Positions 51,471 to 59,668 of a stretch of DNA of 64,000 nucleotides are shown here, one piece after another; the first letter of the stretch is position 1, and every line of letters starts with the position of its first letter. This stretch comes from Elusimicrobium simillimum. GTDB lineage: Bacteria > Elusimicrobiota > Elusimicrobia > Elusimicrobiales > Elusimicrobiaceae. The DNA lies in NCBI RefSeq assembly GCF_049639735.1, contig NZ_JBEVVA010000003.1:310001-374000 (forward strand), written 5' to 3'. Made by a program: the position numbers and the translations under genes. The notes under the pieces are model-generated. The model was given only the letters and a program-made list of their open reading frames with translations, was not told the origin of the DNA and did no database searches.

Positions 51471-52061
51471 ATGACCATGGATGACAAAACAGATATAGAA
51501 CTGCTGGAGATGTATAAAAAAGGCGACGTTGGCGCTCTTGGGCTGATAATAGAAAAGTACAAAGGCCCGTTGTATGCCTATATACTTTCAATAGTAAAAG
51601 CGGAAGCGGCGGCGGAAGACATTTTTCAGGAAGTATTTTTGAAAATAGTAAAAAACCCACACAGCTATAAAGAGCAGGGCAACTTTAAATCCTGGCTTTT
51701 TACTGTAACAAGAAATAAGTGTATGGACTATTTTCGCGGCGCGGGCAACGATATTTCGCTGGACCAAGAAACAGAAGACGAAATGACTTTGCATGACATT
51801 ATACAGTCTGATGAAAAAGACCCTTTAGACATACTTCTTAATACTGAGGATGGTACGGCCATAAACGAAGTTTTGTCTATGTTACCCCAAGAGCAGCGCG
51901 AGGTAATAATATTAAGAACAACAATGAGTTTTAAAGAAATTGCGGCCGCGCTTAACTGCCCCATAGGCACAGTTTTAGCAAGAGCCAGCAGAGGATACAA
52001 AAAAATGCAGTCAGAATTAACAAATAAATTTGCAGTGGAGGAGGCCTACAATGCAGGATAA
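51471..52061 (+). CDS. ECF-type RNA polymerase sigma factor
   Basis: The 196-residue protein has sigma-70 region 2 (about 20-95: YAYILSIVKAEAAAEDIFQE, then FKSWLFTVTRNKCMDYFRG) and region 4 (about 135-185: LPQEQREVIILRTTMSFKEI, then GTVLARASRGYKKMQ), with an acidic linker and no regions 1.1 or 3, as in extracytoplasmic-function sigma factors. An AAGGGG Shine-Dalgarno precedes the ATG at 51471. The next gene overlaps by 11 bp and encodes a likely membrane anti-sigma factor; the third encodes an exported protein, together a typical envelope-stress circuit. Confidence 0.93.
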   Translation: MTMDDKTDIELLEMYKKGDVGALGLIIEKYKGPLYAYILSIVKAEAAAEDIFQEVFLKIVKNPHSYKEQGNFKSWLFTVTRNKCMDYFRGAGNDISLDQETEDEMTLHDIIQSDEKDPLDILLNTEDGTAINEVLSMLPQEQREVIILRTTMSFKEIAAALNCPIGTVLARASRGYKKMQSELTNKFAVEEAYNAG

Positions 52062-52440
52062 TAAAGAGCTTTTTGATTATCTTAACATTAAAGCGGGCGG
52101 CGCTAGAGCTAAAAATATAGACGCCATAAGCGCGGCGGTAAAAAGCGCGGCGTACGCGGGCGGGCCCTCACAAAAAGTGATAGACAACATTATGACCGCC
52201 GCCTATAAAGAAAAGAGTTCTGCAATAAAAAATGTGTTTGCGGCGTTTAACTATAAGACAGTGCTTGCGGGAACTTTAATATTAGCTTTAGCGGTAGGAG
52301 TGCCTTTAAAGATGTTGAGTTACGAGGCTGTTGGTACAGAAATTTATTCATCGGCAGTTGACGCTAATTTTGAATTGCTGGATGCAGACCTGGAAGAAAT
52401 TTTATCCGGTCTTGACAGTATTACGGAGGTAGGAGTATGA
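52051..52440 (+). CDS. putative anti-sigma factor, single membrane segment
   Basis: The 129-residue protein has a cytoplasmic N-terminal part of about 65 residues, one membrane helix (about 70-90, TVLAGTLILALAVGVPL) and a short acidic outer part (NFELLDADLEEILSGLDSI). Order, overlap with the ECF sigma gene and topology fit an anti-sigma factor, although no zinc-binding HxxxCxxC motif is present. The ATG at 52051 is chosen because of its GGAGGAGG Shine-Dalgarno. The stop codon overlaps the next gene by 4 bp. The function is inferred from context; no family match is recognised. Confidence 0.68.
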   Translation: MQDNKELFDYLNIKAGGARAKNIDAISAAVKSAAYAGGPSQKVIDNIMTAAYKEKSSAIKNVFAAFNYKTVLAGTLILALAVGVPLKMLSYEAVGTEIYSSAVDANFELLDADLEEILSGLDSITEVGV

Positions 52441-53027
52441 AAAAATTAGGTTTAATAATGGCAGCGGTACTAGCCTGCGGTGTTTTAGCTAACGCCCAGC
52501 CCGCCCAGAAAGAAGTAAAGAAAGAAGACGGCAAAGCCAAAACGGAATTTGCCCAGAAAAGAGAAGACAGACGCGGCGCGATGAGAGACCATTTCAAAGC
52601 CAAAATGGAAGAAGAAAAGGGCTTGCATGATAAATACGCGGCCGCCAAAACAGACGCTGAGAAAGCCGCTGTTGAAAAGGAAATCAACGCCAAAGTATCT
52701 GCCGACACAGACAGAGAAATAAAGATGTTTGAGGACCGTTTAAAAGAATCTAAAAAGCAGGTAGAAGCTGCCGAAAAGAGATTTAAAGATATAAAGAAAG
52801 ACAAGAAAAATATTAACACTAAAAAAGCGGAAGCCATAAAAGAAGGCAAATTTGGCCCCCGCGCTATGAAAGAAAACTGTGACGACGGCAAGTGCCCCTT
52901 TATGCCCAAAGACGGCAAAAGAGGCGAATTTAAAGGCCGCAAGGGTGAAGGATTTGGCCACAAAGGCCCCAGAGGTGAAGGCCGCATGATGCCACCGCCG
53001 CCGTCAGATAATGCAGAAGCTAAATAA
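52437..53027 (+). CDS. exported charged protein, Spy/CpxP- or metal-sensor-like
   Basis: The 196-residue protein has a signal peptide (about 1-20, ending ANA) and a highly charged helical body rich in Lys, Glu and Arg, with heptad-like segments (KMFEDRLKESKKQVEAAEKR). It ends in a Gly/Arg/Lys/Pro-rich tail with CDDGKCPFMPK. This is similar in style to Spy/CpxP chaperones and to periplasmic metal sensors such as CnrX, which regulate ECF or two-component systems, but there is no clear LTxxQ motif. It overlaps the putative anti-sigma gene by 4 bp and may sense or relieve envelope stress for that sigma factor. Confidence 0.65.
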   Translation: MKKLGLIMAAVLACGVLANAQPAQKEVKKEDGKAKTEFAQKREDRRGAMRDHFKAKMEEEKGLHDKYAAAKTDAEKAAVEKEINAKVSADTDREIKMFEDRLKESKKQVEAAEKRFKDIKKDKKNINTKKAEAIKEGKFGPRAMKENCDDGKCPFMPKDGKRGEFKGRKGEGFGHKGPRGEGRMMPPPPSDNAEAK

Positions 53028-53043
53028 GTAGCTTTACAAAATA

Positions 53044-53072
53044 AAATCCCCGCTTGGTTAGCGGGGATTTTT
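53044..53072 (+). terminator. Rho-independent terminator of the ECF sigma operon
   Basis: An 11-bp perfect stem (AAATCCCCGCT at 53044-53054 with AGCGGGGATTT at 53060-53070), 5-nt loop, then TTTT. Confidence 0.92.
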
Positions 53073-53089
53073 GTTTGTCATTAGTGGGG

Positions 53090-53145
53090 GGTAGCATGCA
53101 TATATCAAGTATGTAGAGGAAGTGAGCTTGCGAGCAGGTGAGGGG
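53090..53145. repeat. MITE-like repeat, family R2 (copy d, fragment)
   Basis: GTAGCATGCATATATCAAGT, then AGAGGAAGTGAGC and GCAGGTGAGGGG, match the inner part of copies a-c. A TTCTCCCTTTTGCAAAGGGAGAA hairpin follows near 53180-53202. The 308-bp gap 53028-53336 holds this fragment and the two terminators, with no gene. Confidence 0.6.
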
Positions 53146-53279
53146 AAAAGTGTTTTTATAAAAAAGATACTTAACTAATTTCTCCCTTTTGCAAAGGGAG
53201 AAAACTTTATTTTATAAAATGACCTTCTGGCTAAGTAAATAAATTGAAAAAACTTTCTATACAGCGTGGGGGAGGATAA

Positions 53280-53313
53280 AAAACACTTCCCAGATTAATC
53301 TGGGAAGTGTTTT
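53280..53313. terminator. perfect palindrome, bidirectional terminator of glyS
   Basis: A 34-bp uninterrupted palindrome (centre 53296/53297) based on AAAACACTTCCCAGATT, with A/T runs at both ends, lies 23 bp past the glyS stop codon (minus strand) and can terminate in both directions. Confidence 0.85.
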
Positions 53314-53336
53314 ATAATTTTTGTTATTTCAGTTGT

Positions 53337-55412
53337 TTAATTAAGCGCTGTGATATCCGCTATTTTAGTTAATATTGCCGATGCGTTAAACAGCAGGTTT
53401 AGGCGGTTTAGCCTGACTTCTTTATTTTCAGCGTTTACCATAACTGCGTCGAAGAAGTTGGCAAGCTCCGCTTTAAGCGTGGCAAGCAGCGCAAATATTT
53501 TTTCCGCGTCGGCTGTGGTTAATGCTTTATTTTCATAAGCTTTAATTTCAGCAGATATCGCGCCAAGTTTGGCGTGTAACGCTTTTTCGGCGTCGTGCTC
53601 AAAGTATTTTGTGTTAACTTCGGCCGTCTCAAATTCCGCTTTTTTAAGAATGTTAAGCACACGTTTGGCGTTTTGGCTTACCGCCGCCAGCTCTTCGTTA
53701 TGTCTTAAATTTTTAAGCGCTAAAGCTACGTTAACAATTTCTTTTACAGGCCTGTCCAGGCGGTAGGAAACCGCGCTCATAACATTTTTTTCCATGTCGT
53801 AAGCTTCTAAAATATTTTCCACACGCACTTTAAAGAATGTTACCAAGTCTTCTTTAGATGTTGTAAATTTATCGCCGTAAAGGCTGGCGGAATGCTCTAT
53901 TAAATCATGCAGGCTGACAGGCAGGTCAAGCTCAGCAAGCATTCTTACAATACCTATGGCCTGGCGGCGCAGGGCAAAAGGGTCCTCGCTGCCGGTAGGT
54001 ATTTGCCCGACGGCAAAGTTGCCCGCTATGGTGTCCATTTTACCAGCTATTGAAAGCACCGCGCCCTCAATATTTGACGGTAATTGTGAGGCTGAAGTAA
54101 GCGGATAATAAAACTCTTCAATAGCTTTTGCCACTTCTTTGCCAAACCCTTCTTTAGCCGCGTATACGCCGCCCATATAGCCTTGTAATTCCGGAAATTC
54201 ATATACAACGCCAGACGTTAAATCAGCATAAGCATAGTCAGCCGCCTGGCTTACTGCGGTTTTGTCTGCGCCGCATTTCTCGGCCAGCCAAACAGCTAAG
54301 GTTTTTGTTCTTTCCGTTTTATCAAGCATGGTGCCTATGCCGTCAATAAACTGTACGGCGGAAAGCTTGTCGCGGAAAGTTTTAAGGCCTTTTTTAATGT
54401 CCTGGTTATAAAAGAACACCGCGTCACTAAGACGGGCGGACATAACCTTTTTAAAGCCTTTCATAACTTCATTTTGGTTTACAGACATGCCGTCACGCAC
54501 GGCTATAAAGTAAGGTTCTATATCGCCTTTAGCGTTAACCATATGGAACATTTTAATCTGTTTTTTAAGCACGGTTATTATAAGCTCTTTAGGCAAAGTT
54601 AAAAACCTTATTTCAAAGTCCCCGGGGACAACTACCGGGTGCTCCGTCATAAAAACGGTTTCGGTCAACAGATCTTCATCAATAACGGCTGTTAAGTTAC
54701 GTAGAGCGCCCTCTTTGGTAATAGCTTTAACAAGAACTTCTTTTCTGTCCTGCGGTTCTATTAAAATAGGCTGGGCTTGGTTACGCAGTGTTTCGGTGTA
54801 AGTATCAGCATTTTGTATTTTAATGCCTTTGGTGCCAAATGAGGACAACGGCCACGTTACTCTGCCGGACTCTACTTCCGCCACGTTAAATTTGATAAGC
54901 GCGTCGCCATATAGGCCAATCAGCGTGCGCAGCGGGCGGCCAAAGCGCAATCCGCTTTGTTCCCAAGTCATTGTTTTTGGGAACTGCAGGCCGCGTACTA
55001 TGTTTGTAAAAATTTGCGGTAAAAGTTTTTTAACGGCTTCGCCTTTAATTTTAACTTTGGCGTAAATAAACGGGCCGTTAGGCGTGTCAACAACAGTCAG
55101 TTTCTCAGGCTTAATACCATTTTTCTGCGCGAAGCCGGCGCTTTGCGGCGTGTAGTTGCCCGCAGCGTCTTTAAGTAATTTAGCGGGGGGACCTTTGACT
55201 TCTTTTACTATGTCTTGCGCTTTGGGCTCTACGCCGTCTATTACTAAAGCTAATTTTCTAAAAGAACCAAACGCGCGGACGGATGTAAAAACAATATTAT
55301 GTTCCGCCATTTGCGCCTTGGCTAAAGCTTCCATTTGGGCAAGTGTTCCGGGTACAAAGCGGGCGGGTAAATGTTCTACGCCTATTTCTAAGAAGGCTTT
55401 TTGTGATGTCAT
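53337..55412 (-). CDS. glyS: glycyl-tRNA synthetase beta subunit
   Basis: The 691-residue protein is the beta chain of the bacterial alpha2beta2 GlyRS, which binds tRNA and supports catalysis by GlyQ. It begins MTSQKAFLEIGVEHLPARFV, the family start (LLEIGxEELP), has FPKTMTWEQSGLRFGRPLR near 170, the HD-like region, and the C-terminal anticodon-binding domain ending FFDAVMVNAENKEVRLNRL. The ATG at 55412 is preferred over 55436 because GGAGGAG precedes it. It begins 1 bp after the glyQ stop codon. Full length. Confidence 0.96.
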   Translation of the reverse strand: MTSQKAFLEIGVEHLPARFVPGTLAQMEALAKAQMAEHNIVFTSVRAFGSFRKLALVIDGVEPKAQDIVKEVKGPPAKLLKDAAGNYTPQSAGFAQKNGIKPEKLTVVDTPNGPFIYAKVKIKGEAVKKLLPQIFTNIVRGLQFPKTMTWEQSGLRFGRPLRTLIGLYGDALIKFNVAEVESGRVTWPLSSFGTKGIKIQNADTYTETLRNQAQPILIEPQDRKEVLVKAITKEGALRNLTAVIDEDLLTETVFMTEHPVVVPGDFEIRFLTLPKELIITVLKKQIKMFHMVNAKGDIEPYFIAVRDGMSVNQNEVMKGFKKVMSARLSDAVFFYNQDIKKGLKTFRDKLSAVQFIDGIGTMLDKTERTKTLAVWLAEKCGADKTAVSQAADYAYADLTSGVVYEFPELQGYMGGVYAAKEGFGKEVAKAIEEFYYPLTSASQLPSNIEGAVLSIAGKMDTIAGNFAVGQIPTGSEDPFALRRQAIGIVRMLAELDLPVSLHDLIEHSASLYGDKFTTSKEDLVTFFKVRVENILEAYDMEKNVMSAVSYRLDRPVKEIVNVALALKNLRHNEELAAVSQNAKRVLNILKKAEFETAEVNTKYFEHDAEKALHAKLGAISAEIKAYENKALTTADAEKIFALLATLKAELANFFDAVMVNAENKEVRLNRLNLLFNASAILTKIADITALN

Positions 55413-55413
55413 A

Positions 55414-56271
55414 TTATTTCTCCTCCTTAGGTTCAACCGCTTTTATGTAGGCAGAGGCGCAAAGTTTAGCAAGCGTGCGTATTTTGGTAATAATATTGGT
55501 GCGGTCAGACACGCTGATAGCGCCGCGCGCCTCAAGCATGTTAAAGTAGTGTGATACGCGCATAGCGGCGTCGTACGCCGGCAGGTAAAGGCCTTTGGCG
55601 CACAGCGCTTTGCACTCTTCTTCACTTTCCAAAATATAACGCCTTAAATTGTCTATGTTAGACTCTTCAAAATAGTAATGTGAAAACTGCCTTTCAGATT
55701 CTAAAATAAGGTCTTTAAAAGACTGTGTGTTATTCCACATAAGGTCAAAAATGCTGTCTTTGTTTTGTGAGTACATGGCAATACGTTCAAGGCCGTATGT
55801 AATCTCCGCGGTAATTGGGTAGAGCGGGTAGCCCGCCATGTTTTGAAAGTAGGTAAACTGTGTTATTTCCATGCCGTCCAGCCAAACTTCCCAGCCCACG
55901 CCGCTGGCGCCTAAAGTTGGGGACTGCCAGTCATCCTCTACCCAGCGCACGTCATGCTCGCGCGGGTCAAGGCCGATGGCTTTGAGTGAGTTTAAATAAA
56001 GTTCCTGCACGTTAACTGGCGCGGGTTTTAAGATAACCTGAAATTGGTAATACTTGCCAAGCCTGTTAGGGTTTTCGCCATATCTGCCATCGGCGGGGCG
56101 GCGGCAAGGTTCCACATATGCCACACTGGTGGGTTTTGTAGTAAGAGAGCCAAAAAACGTAGCGGGGTTAAAAGTGCCCGCGCCTTTTTCCAAATCATAC
56201 GGCTGTACAATAATACAGCCCTGCTTTTTCCAGTAATCCTGGAGGTTAGAAATTATATCTTGAAAGTTCAT
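55414..56271 (-). CDS. glyQ: glycyl-tRNA synthetase alpha subunit
   Basis: The 285-residue protein is the class II catalytic alpha chain: MNFQDIISNLQDYWKKQGCI, then QPYDLEKGAGTFNPATFFGS, the motif 2 region VEPCRRPADGRYGENPNRLG, and motif 3-like YGLERIAMY near 180. It pairs with glyS, which follows at once on the same strand. Presence of the two-subunit GlyRS rather than the single-chain type is normal for many Gram-negative lineages. Upstream is a repeat-filled gap that separates it from recO. Confidence 0.97.
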   Translation of the reverse strand: MNFQDIISNLQDYWKKQGCIIVQPYDLEKGAGTFNPATFFGSLTTKPTSVAYVEPCRRPADGRYGENPNRLGKYYQFQVILKPAPVNVQELYLNSLKAIGLDPREHDVRWVEDDWQSPTLGASGVGWEVWLDGMEITQFTYFQNMAGYPLYPITAEITYGLERIAMYSQNKDSIFDLMWNNTQSFKDLILESERQFSHYYFEESNIDNLRRYILESEEECKALCAKGLYLPAYDAAMRVSHYFNMLEARGAISVSDRTNIITKIRTLAKLCASAYIKAVEPKEEK

Positions 56272-56309
56272 ATTCTTATTTTACAATTTTTGAATTGCTT
56301 TTGTTTTTT

Positions 56310-56330
56310 CCTCTCCCTCTTACGGGAGAG
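56310..56330. repeat. MITE-like repeat, family R2 (copy e, terminal fragment)
   Basis: CCTCTCCCTCT followed by ACGGGAGAG equals the terminal inverted repeat of family R2, without the inner part. It lies upstream of glyQ. Confidence 0.55.
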
Positions 56331-56370
56331 AGTGATGTATACAAAGATTTAGTGACGCTAACTATAAAAC

Positions 56371-56418
56371 AAGTCATGTTGAGGAGCGCCGCCAAAGGCG
56401 CGACGGAGACGTCTGATT
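56371..56418. repeat. interspersed palindromic repeat, family R1 (copy b, half)
   Basis: AAGTCATGTTGAG, a GGCGC-rich hairpin and GGAGACGTCT match, in opposite orientation, the right half of the element at 1007-1127. Confidence 0.65.
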
Positions 56419-56438
56419 TAGACTGCTTTGGTAAATGC

Positions 56439-56463
56439 GGGCGGAGACAAGCTCCGCCCCTAC
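56439..56463. repeat. REP-like hairpin GGGCGGAG/CTCCGCCC
   Basis: GGGCGGAG (56439-56446), loop ACAAG, CTCCGCCC (56452-56459) then CTAC. Short hairpins of this form (GTAGGGGCGGAGC type) are common interspersed repeats in several bacterial groups. It lies just past the recO stop codon (minus strand) and could also act on recO mRNA 3' end formation. Confidence 0.55.
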
Positions 56464-56484
56464 GCAAAAATTATGGTTGATTTT

Positions 56485-57180
56485 TTAGGCTACAACAGCT
56501 TCCGGCTCAAGGTCGGAGGTGTTTTGCGGGTAGTCAAATTGCGGGTCAGGCAGTACGTCTTCTTTAAGTGTATTAAGCGGGTAGGCCAAATATCTGTTTA
56601 AAAACCTGCGGCAGATGTATGCGGCCTTATTTACGTTTAAAATATCTTCCTGCGTGGTAAAGTTAAGCTCGTTAAGCGGCGTATTGTGCATGTGTTCCCA
56701 AAAAGCGGGGGATATGCCAAGCGCGGGTTTATCCATACCAAAACCCGCCAACGTCATAAGGCGCAGTATAAAAGCGGGGCTTATAGCGGGGGTAACGGGC
56801 GCGGACTGCAACTCGCGCAGGCTGGTTAAAAGGAAGTCAAATTTTTCTTCGCTGGGCTGGTTTTCGGGGGTAAGGCGGAACATAAGCTCGCAAAAGTGCA
56901 GGGCAAGTTTGGTGCGGGCGGTGTCCATGCGTATAGCCGGGAAAACGGTGTTTAACTTGCCGCCGGTTACGCAGCCTATAGTCGCGCCTTTTTTAAAATA
57001 AACACGGTAGTTGGCGTGGACAAAGGGCTCGCTCAGGGCTTTCATTTTGCCCAGCGCTTTGTTTACGCTTGGGAATCTCAGGTTTATTCTGCCGTGCTCA
57101 CGGGTGAACAGGCAAACCATACGGTCCGCCTCCCTAAAATTCTGGCGTATTAAAATAATACCTTCGTCTGTAAGTATCAT
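56485..57180 (-). CDS. recO: DNA repair protein RecO
   Basis: The 231-residue protein matches RecO, which with RecR loads RecA onto SSB-coated single-stranded DNA. It starts MILTDEGIILIRQNFREADR, with the OB-fold region through LFTREHGRINLRFPSV, followed by helices (KLALHFCELMFRLTPENQ) and an acidic tail. The zinc-finger Cys set found in some RecO proteins is absent. It is 6 bp downstream of the thioredoxin-DsbD fusion gene on the same strand, and together with marC these probably form one unit. Confidence 0.88.
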   Translation of the reverse strand: MILTDEGIILIRQNFREADRMVCLFTREHGRINLRFPSVNKALGKMKALSEPFVHANYRVYFKKGATIGCVTGGKLNTVFPAIRMDTARTKLALHFCELMFRLTPENQPSEEKFDFLLTSLRELQSAPVTPAISPAFILRLMTLAGFGMDKPALGISPAFWEHMHNTPLNELNFTTQEDILNVNKAAYICRRFLNRYLAYPLNTLKEDVLPDPQFDYPQNTSDLEPEAVVA

Positions 57181-57186
57181 AATTAC

Positions 57187-58317
57187 CTATGATATAACAA
57201 TTATTATAAATAAAGCTAAAAATAAAGCCGCTAAAAGTAATTTAGCAATACCTAAGTTCTTTTTAAAGAAAGTGTTAACTTTGTCTGATTTGTAGCCCAT
57301 AATGGTAGCTGCAAAAACAATAAGCAAAGGCATAATAAACATTAAATTATAAAGAACAAGGTAGGTTGTGGCCCTTACCCTAAAGTGCGGCTCCTTCATA
57401 ATTAACACTATTGTAGGTATGTAAACCTGGCCTGTGCAGGCCGCTTCAATGACGGATACTACAAGCCCTACGGCAAAAGCCGCCAAAGTAAGTTTTATTA
57501 TACCCGCATTATTATTGCCGCGCATAAAAAACCCTATAACTTTGTTTATTTTAAGTTTAAGATTTTTGGAAAGCTGCAGCACCATAGCGTCGGATTTTTT
57601 GGTTTTTGTATATACAATAAAGTCATACATACTGAGTATAAAAAACACAAAACACACCGCCGCCGTAATATAATAAAACGCCAGCGTTACATACCTAAAC
57701 CCGCTAAAAGCGTGTATAAACTGGAACAGCCCAAAGCCAAGCAGGAAGTAAGTTAAAAACACTGCCAGGCAGTACGCCGCCCCTACAAAAATAACTTCTT
57801 TGCCTTTATAGCCGTAAACGGCAAGGAACGATACAAAAAATACTATAACGGCAAAAGCGCACGGGTTAATGCCGTCAATAAGCCCGGCAGAAACTATTGC
57901 GATAAGCGTCATTTTTTTAAATTCTTCGTCTGATTTTACCTCTTTAATGTTTACTTTGGTAACCTCGTCATTTTCAATGGCTTTTTGTATAGCTGCGTCG
58001 GCGTATAGGCCAATAGGGCGGGGGTAGCCCATCATGTATGTCTCACCAATGGCCACTGCCGGCACATAAGGCGGCTGGTTATAGGCCTCGGACGTTTCTT
58101 TAAAAATTATGCTGCCCTCAGCGTCGGAGGTATCTATCTCTATGATATCCACTTTGCCTTTATAATCTTTTTTAAATTTGGGCATAAATTCCGCGTTCAT
58201 TTGATGGCAATGCCCGCAAGTGGGGGATGTAAAAACAACAACTTTCAGTTTTTCAGCCGCAAAAGATACCGCGGGTAAAAGTAAAGCAAATGCTAATAAC
58301 AATGTAAGTTTTTTCAT
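57187..58317 (-). CDS. thioredoxin-DsbD/CcdA fusion membrane protein
   Basis: The 376-residue protein has a signal peptide (about 1-20), a thioredoxin-like domain with active-site Cys34-Gly-His-Cys37 (about 24-115), and six or so membrane segments resembling the DsbD/CcdA core, with membrane Cys153 (GINPCAFAV) and Cys294 (EAACTGQVYIP). It should carry electrons from cytoplasmic thioredoxin across the membrane to its own periplasmic thioredoxin domain and then to substrates. The domain order is thioredoxin first, then the membrane part, the reverse of the C-terminal thioredoxin of E. coli DsbD. It lies 4 bp downstream of marC. Confidence 0.88.
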   Translation of the reverse strand: MKKLTLLLAFALLLPAVSFAAEKLKVVVFTSPTCGHCHQMNAEFMPKFKKDYKGKVDIIEIDTSDAEGSIIFKETSEAYNQPPYVPAVAIGETYMMGYPRPIGLYADAAIQKAIENDEVTKVNIKEVKSDEEFKKMTLIAIVSAGLIDGINPCAFAVIVFFVSFLAVYGYKGKEVIFVGAAYCLAVFLTYFLLGFGLFQFIHAFSGFRYVTLAFYYITAAVCFVFFILSMYDFIVYTKTKKSDAMVLQLSKNLKLKINKVIGFFMRGNNNAGIIKLTLAAFAVGLVVSVIEAACTGQVYIPTIVLIMKEPHFRVRATTYLVLYNLMFIMPLLIVFAATIMGYKSDKVNTFFKKNLGIAKLLLAALFLALFIIIVIS

Positions 58318-58321
58318 TATT

Positions 58322-58912
58322 TTATTTTCCTAAAAATGTGGCCACGCCGCCCATTATCATGTTTACTGACATAAGCACCAGAATCATGCCGGTAAGCCTT
58401 TCTACCGCCACAATGCCGCGCTTGCCAAGAAAATCACTTATGGGGAATGACAACAGTAATATTATAAAGTTTATTGCGGACGCCGTTAACACCGCCGCTA
58501 AAATTAACATTTTGCTGGGGCTTTGCGCCGCCAAAATAAGCGTTACGCTCAGCGCCGCCGGGCCCGCAACCATTGGTATGGCTAAAGGCACTATAAAAGG
58601 TTCGTCGTCTTTGGGGTTGGATTTGGGCTCTTCCTCATTGCCGCCAAACACAAGCTTAAACGCTATCATTATAAGCATAAGGCCGCCAGCTATACTTAGC
58701 GAATATTCCTTTATGCCCAAAATTGATAAAAACTGTTTACCCAAAAACATGAAGGCCACCATTAAAAACATGGCTATGCAAAGCTCTCTTATTAAAACTG
58801 TTTTTCTGCGTTCGGCCGGTACGCGCCTGAGTACGGATATAAATATAGGAATATTGCCAAAAGGGTCCATAACCAAAAAAAGTGTGAATACTGCTGAAAA
58901 GAAAAATTCCAT
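58322..58912 (-). CDS. MarC family integral membrane protein
   Basis: The 196-residue protein has about six hydrophobic segments and the family marks VMDPFGNIPIFISVLRR near the start, LAIPMVAGPAALSVTLILA in the middle and a final transmembrane pair (RLTGMILVLMSVNMIMGGV). MarC/YhgN proteins were once linked to multiple antibiotic resistance but this was not confirmed; their role is unknown. I use the ATG at 58912, where homology begins behind AGAGGTTAACC, instead of 58975. It is the first gene of the marC-trx/dsbD-recO run. Confidence 0.88.
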   Translation of the reverse strand: MEFFFSAVFTLFLVMDPFGNIPIFISVLRRVPAERRKTVLIRELCIAMFLMVAFMFLGKQFLSILGIKEYSLSIAGGLMLIMIAFKLVFGGNEEEPKSNPKDDEPFIVPLAIPMVAGPAALSVTLILAAQSPSKMLILAAVLTASAINFIILLLSFPISDFLGKRGIVAVERLTGMILVLMSVNMIMGGVATFLGK

Positions 58913-59060
58913 AAGGTTAACCTCTTTATGACATAATAATATAGTATAGCAAAGAATTGGGAGGCGTGTTAACACCCCCTAAATGCAATAAAACCGGTTT
59001 ATTTTCTGTTATAAAATAGTAATATAAAATAGAAGTAAACATAAATACGGGAGTTATTAT

Positions 59061-59651
59061 ATGAAAAAAGTATTACTACTTATATTATCTATGGCAGTGC
59101 TTTTTGCCTGTTCAACCAAAGTAGAAAGAATGGACGCCGACACAACCAAAGACCTCAGCGGCAGATGGAATGACACAGATTCCCGCTTAGTGGCCGAAGA
59201 AATGATAGCGGACTGCCTTAGCAGGCCGTGGTACACCAAATTTATGGCCCAAAAAGGCAAAGAACCTGTAGTAATAGTGGGTACGGTAGACAACCAGAGC
59301 ATGGAACACATTAACACCGGTACGTTTATTGAAAACATGCAGCGCGCCCTTATTAACTCCGGCAAAGTAGAGTTTGTCGCCAGTAAAAATGAACGCGGCG
59401 AAGTAAGAACAGAACGTTTGGAGCAGGACGAGTTTGCCTCAGAAGCGTCGCGCAAAGCTTTTGGTAAAGAAGTAGGCGCTGACTTTATGCTCAGCGGCGT
59501 GCTTAACTCTATAGTAGACCAAGAAGGCAAAAAGGCTGTTGTCTATTACCAGACAAACCTTAAGCTTATTAACATTGAAACAAACCAGATTGTCTGGAAC
59601 GGGGAAAAGAAACTTAAAAAATACGTGCTTAAGCGCGGATCCAGCTTCTAG
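59061..59651 (+). CDS. lpoB: LpoB-like penicillin-binding protein activator lipoprotein
   Basis: The 196-residue protein has a lipobox at Cys17 (VLFAC) and the LpoB/PF13036-type domain: DLSGRWNDTDSRLVAEEMI, then PVVIVGTVDNQSMEHINTGT, then FGKEVGADFMLSGVLNSI and a closing TNQIVWNGEKKL. In E. coli LpoB reaches from the outer membrane through the peptidoglycan to activate PBP1B. Here the long disordered linker of E. coli LpoB is absent. A class A PBP is encoded at 37.3-39.5 kb. It is first in an operon with two more lipoproteins and an FKBP isomerase. Confidence 0.86.
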   Translation: MKKVLLLILSMAVLFACSTKVERMDADTTKDLSGRWNDTDSRLVAEEMIADCLSRPWYTKFMAQKGKEPVVIVGTVDNQSMEHINTGTFIENMQRALINSGKVEFVASKNERGEVRTERLEQDEFASEASRKAFGKEVGADFMLSGVLNSIVDQEGKKAVVYYQTNLKLINIETNQIVWNGEKKLKKYVLKRGSSF

Positions 59652-59668
59652 GTTTTGAGAGAATAATT

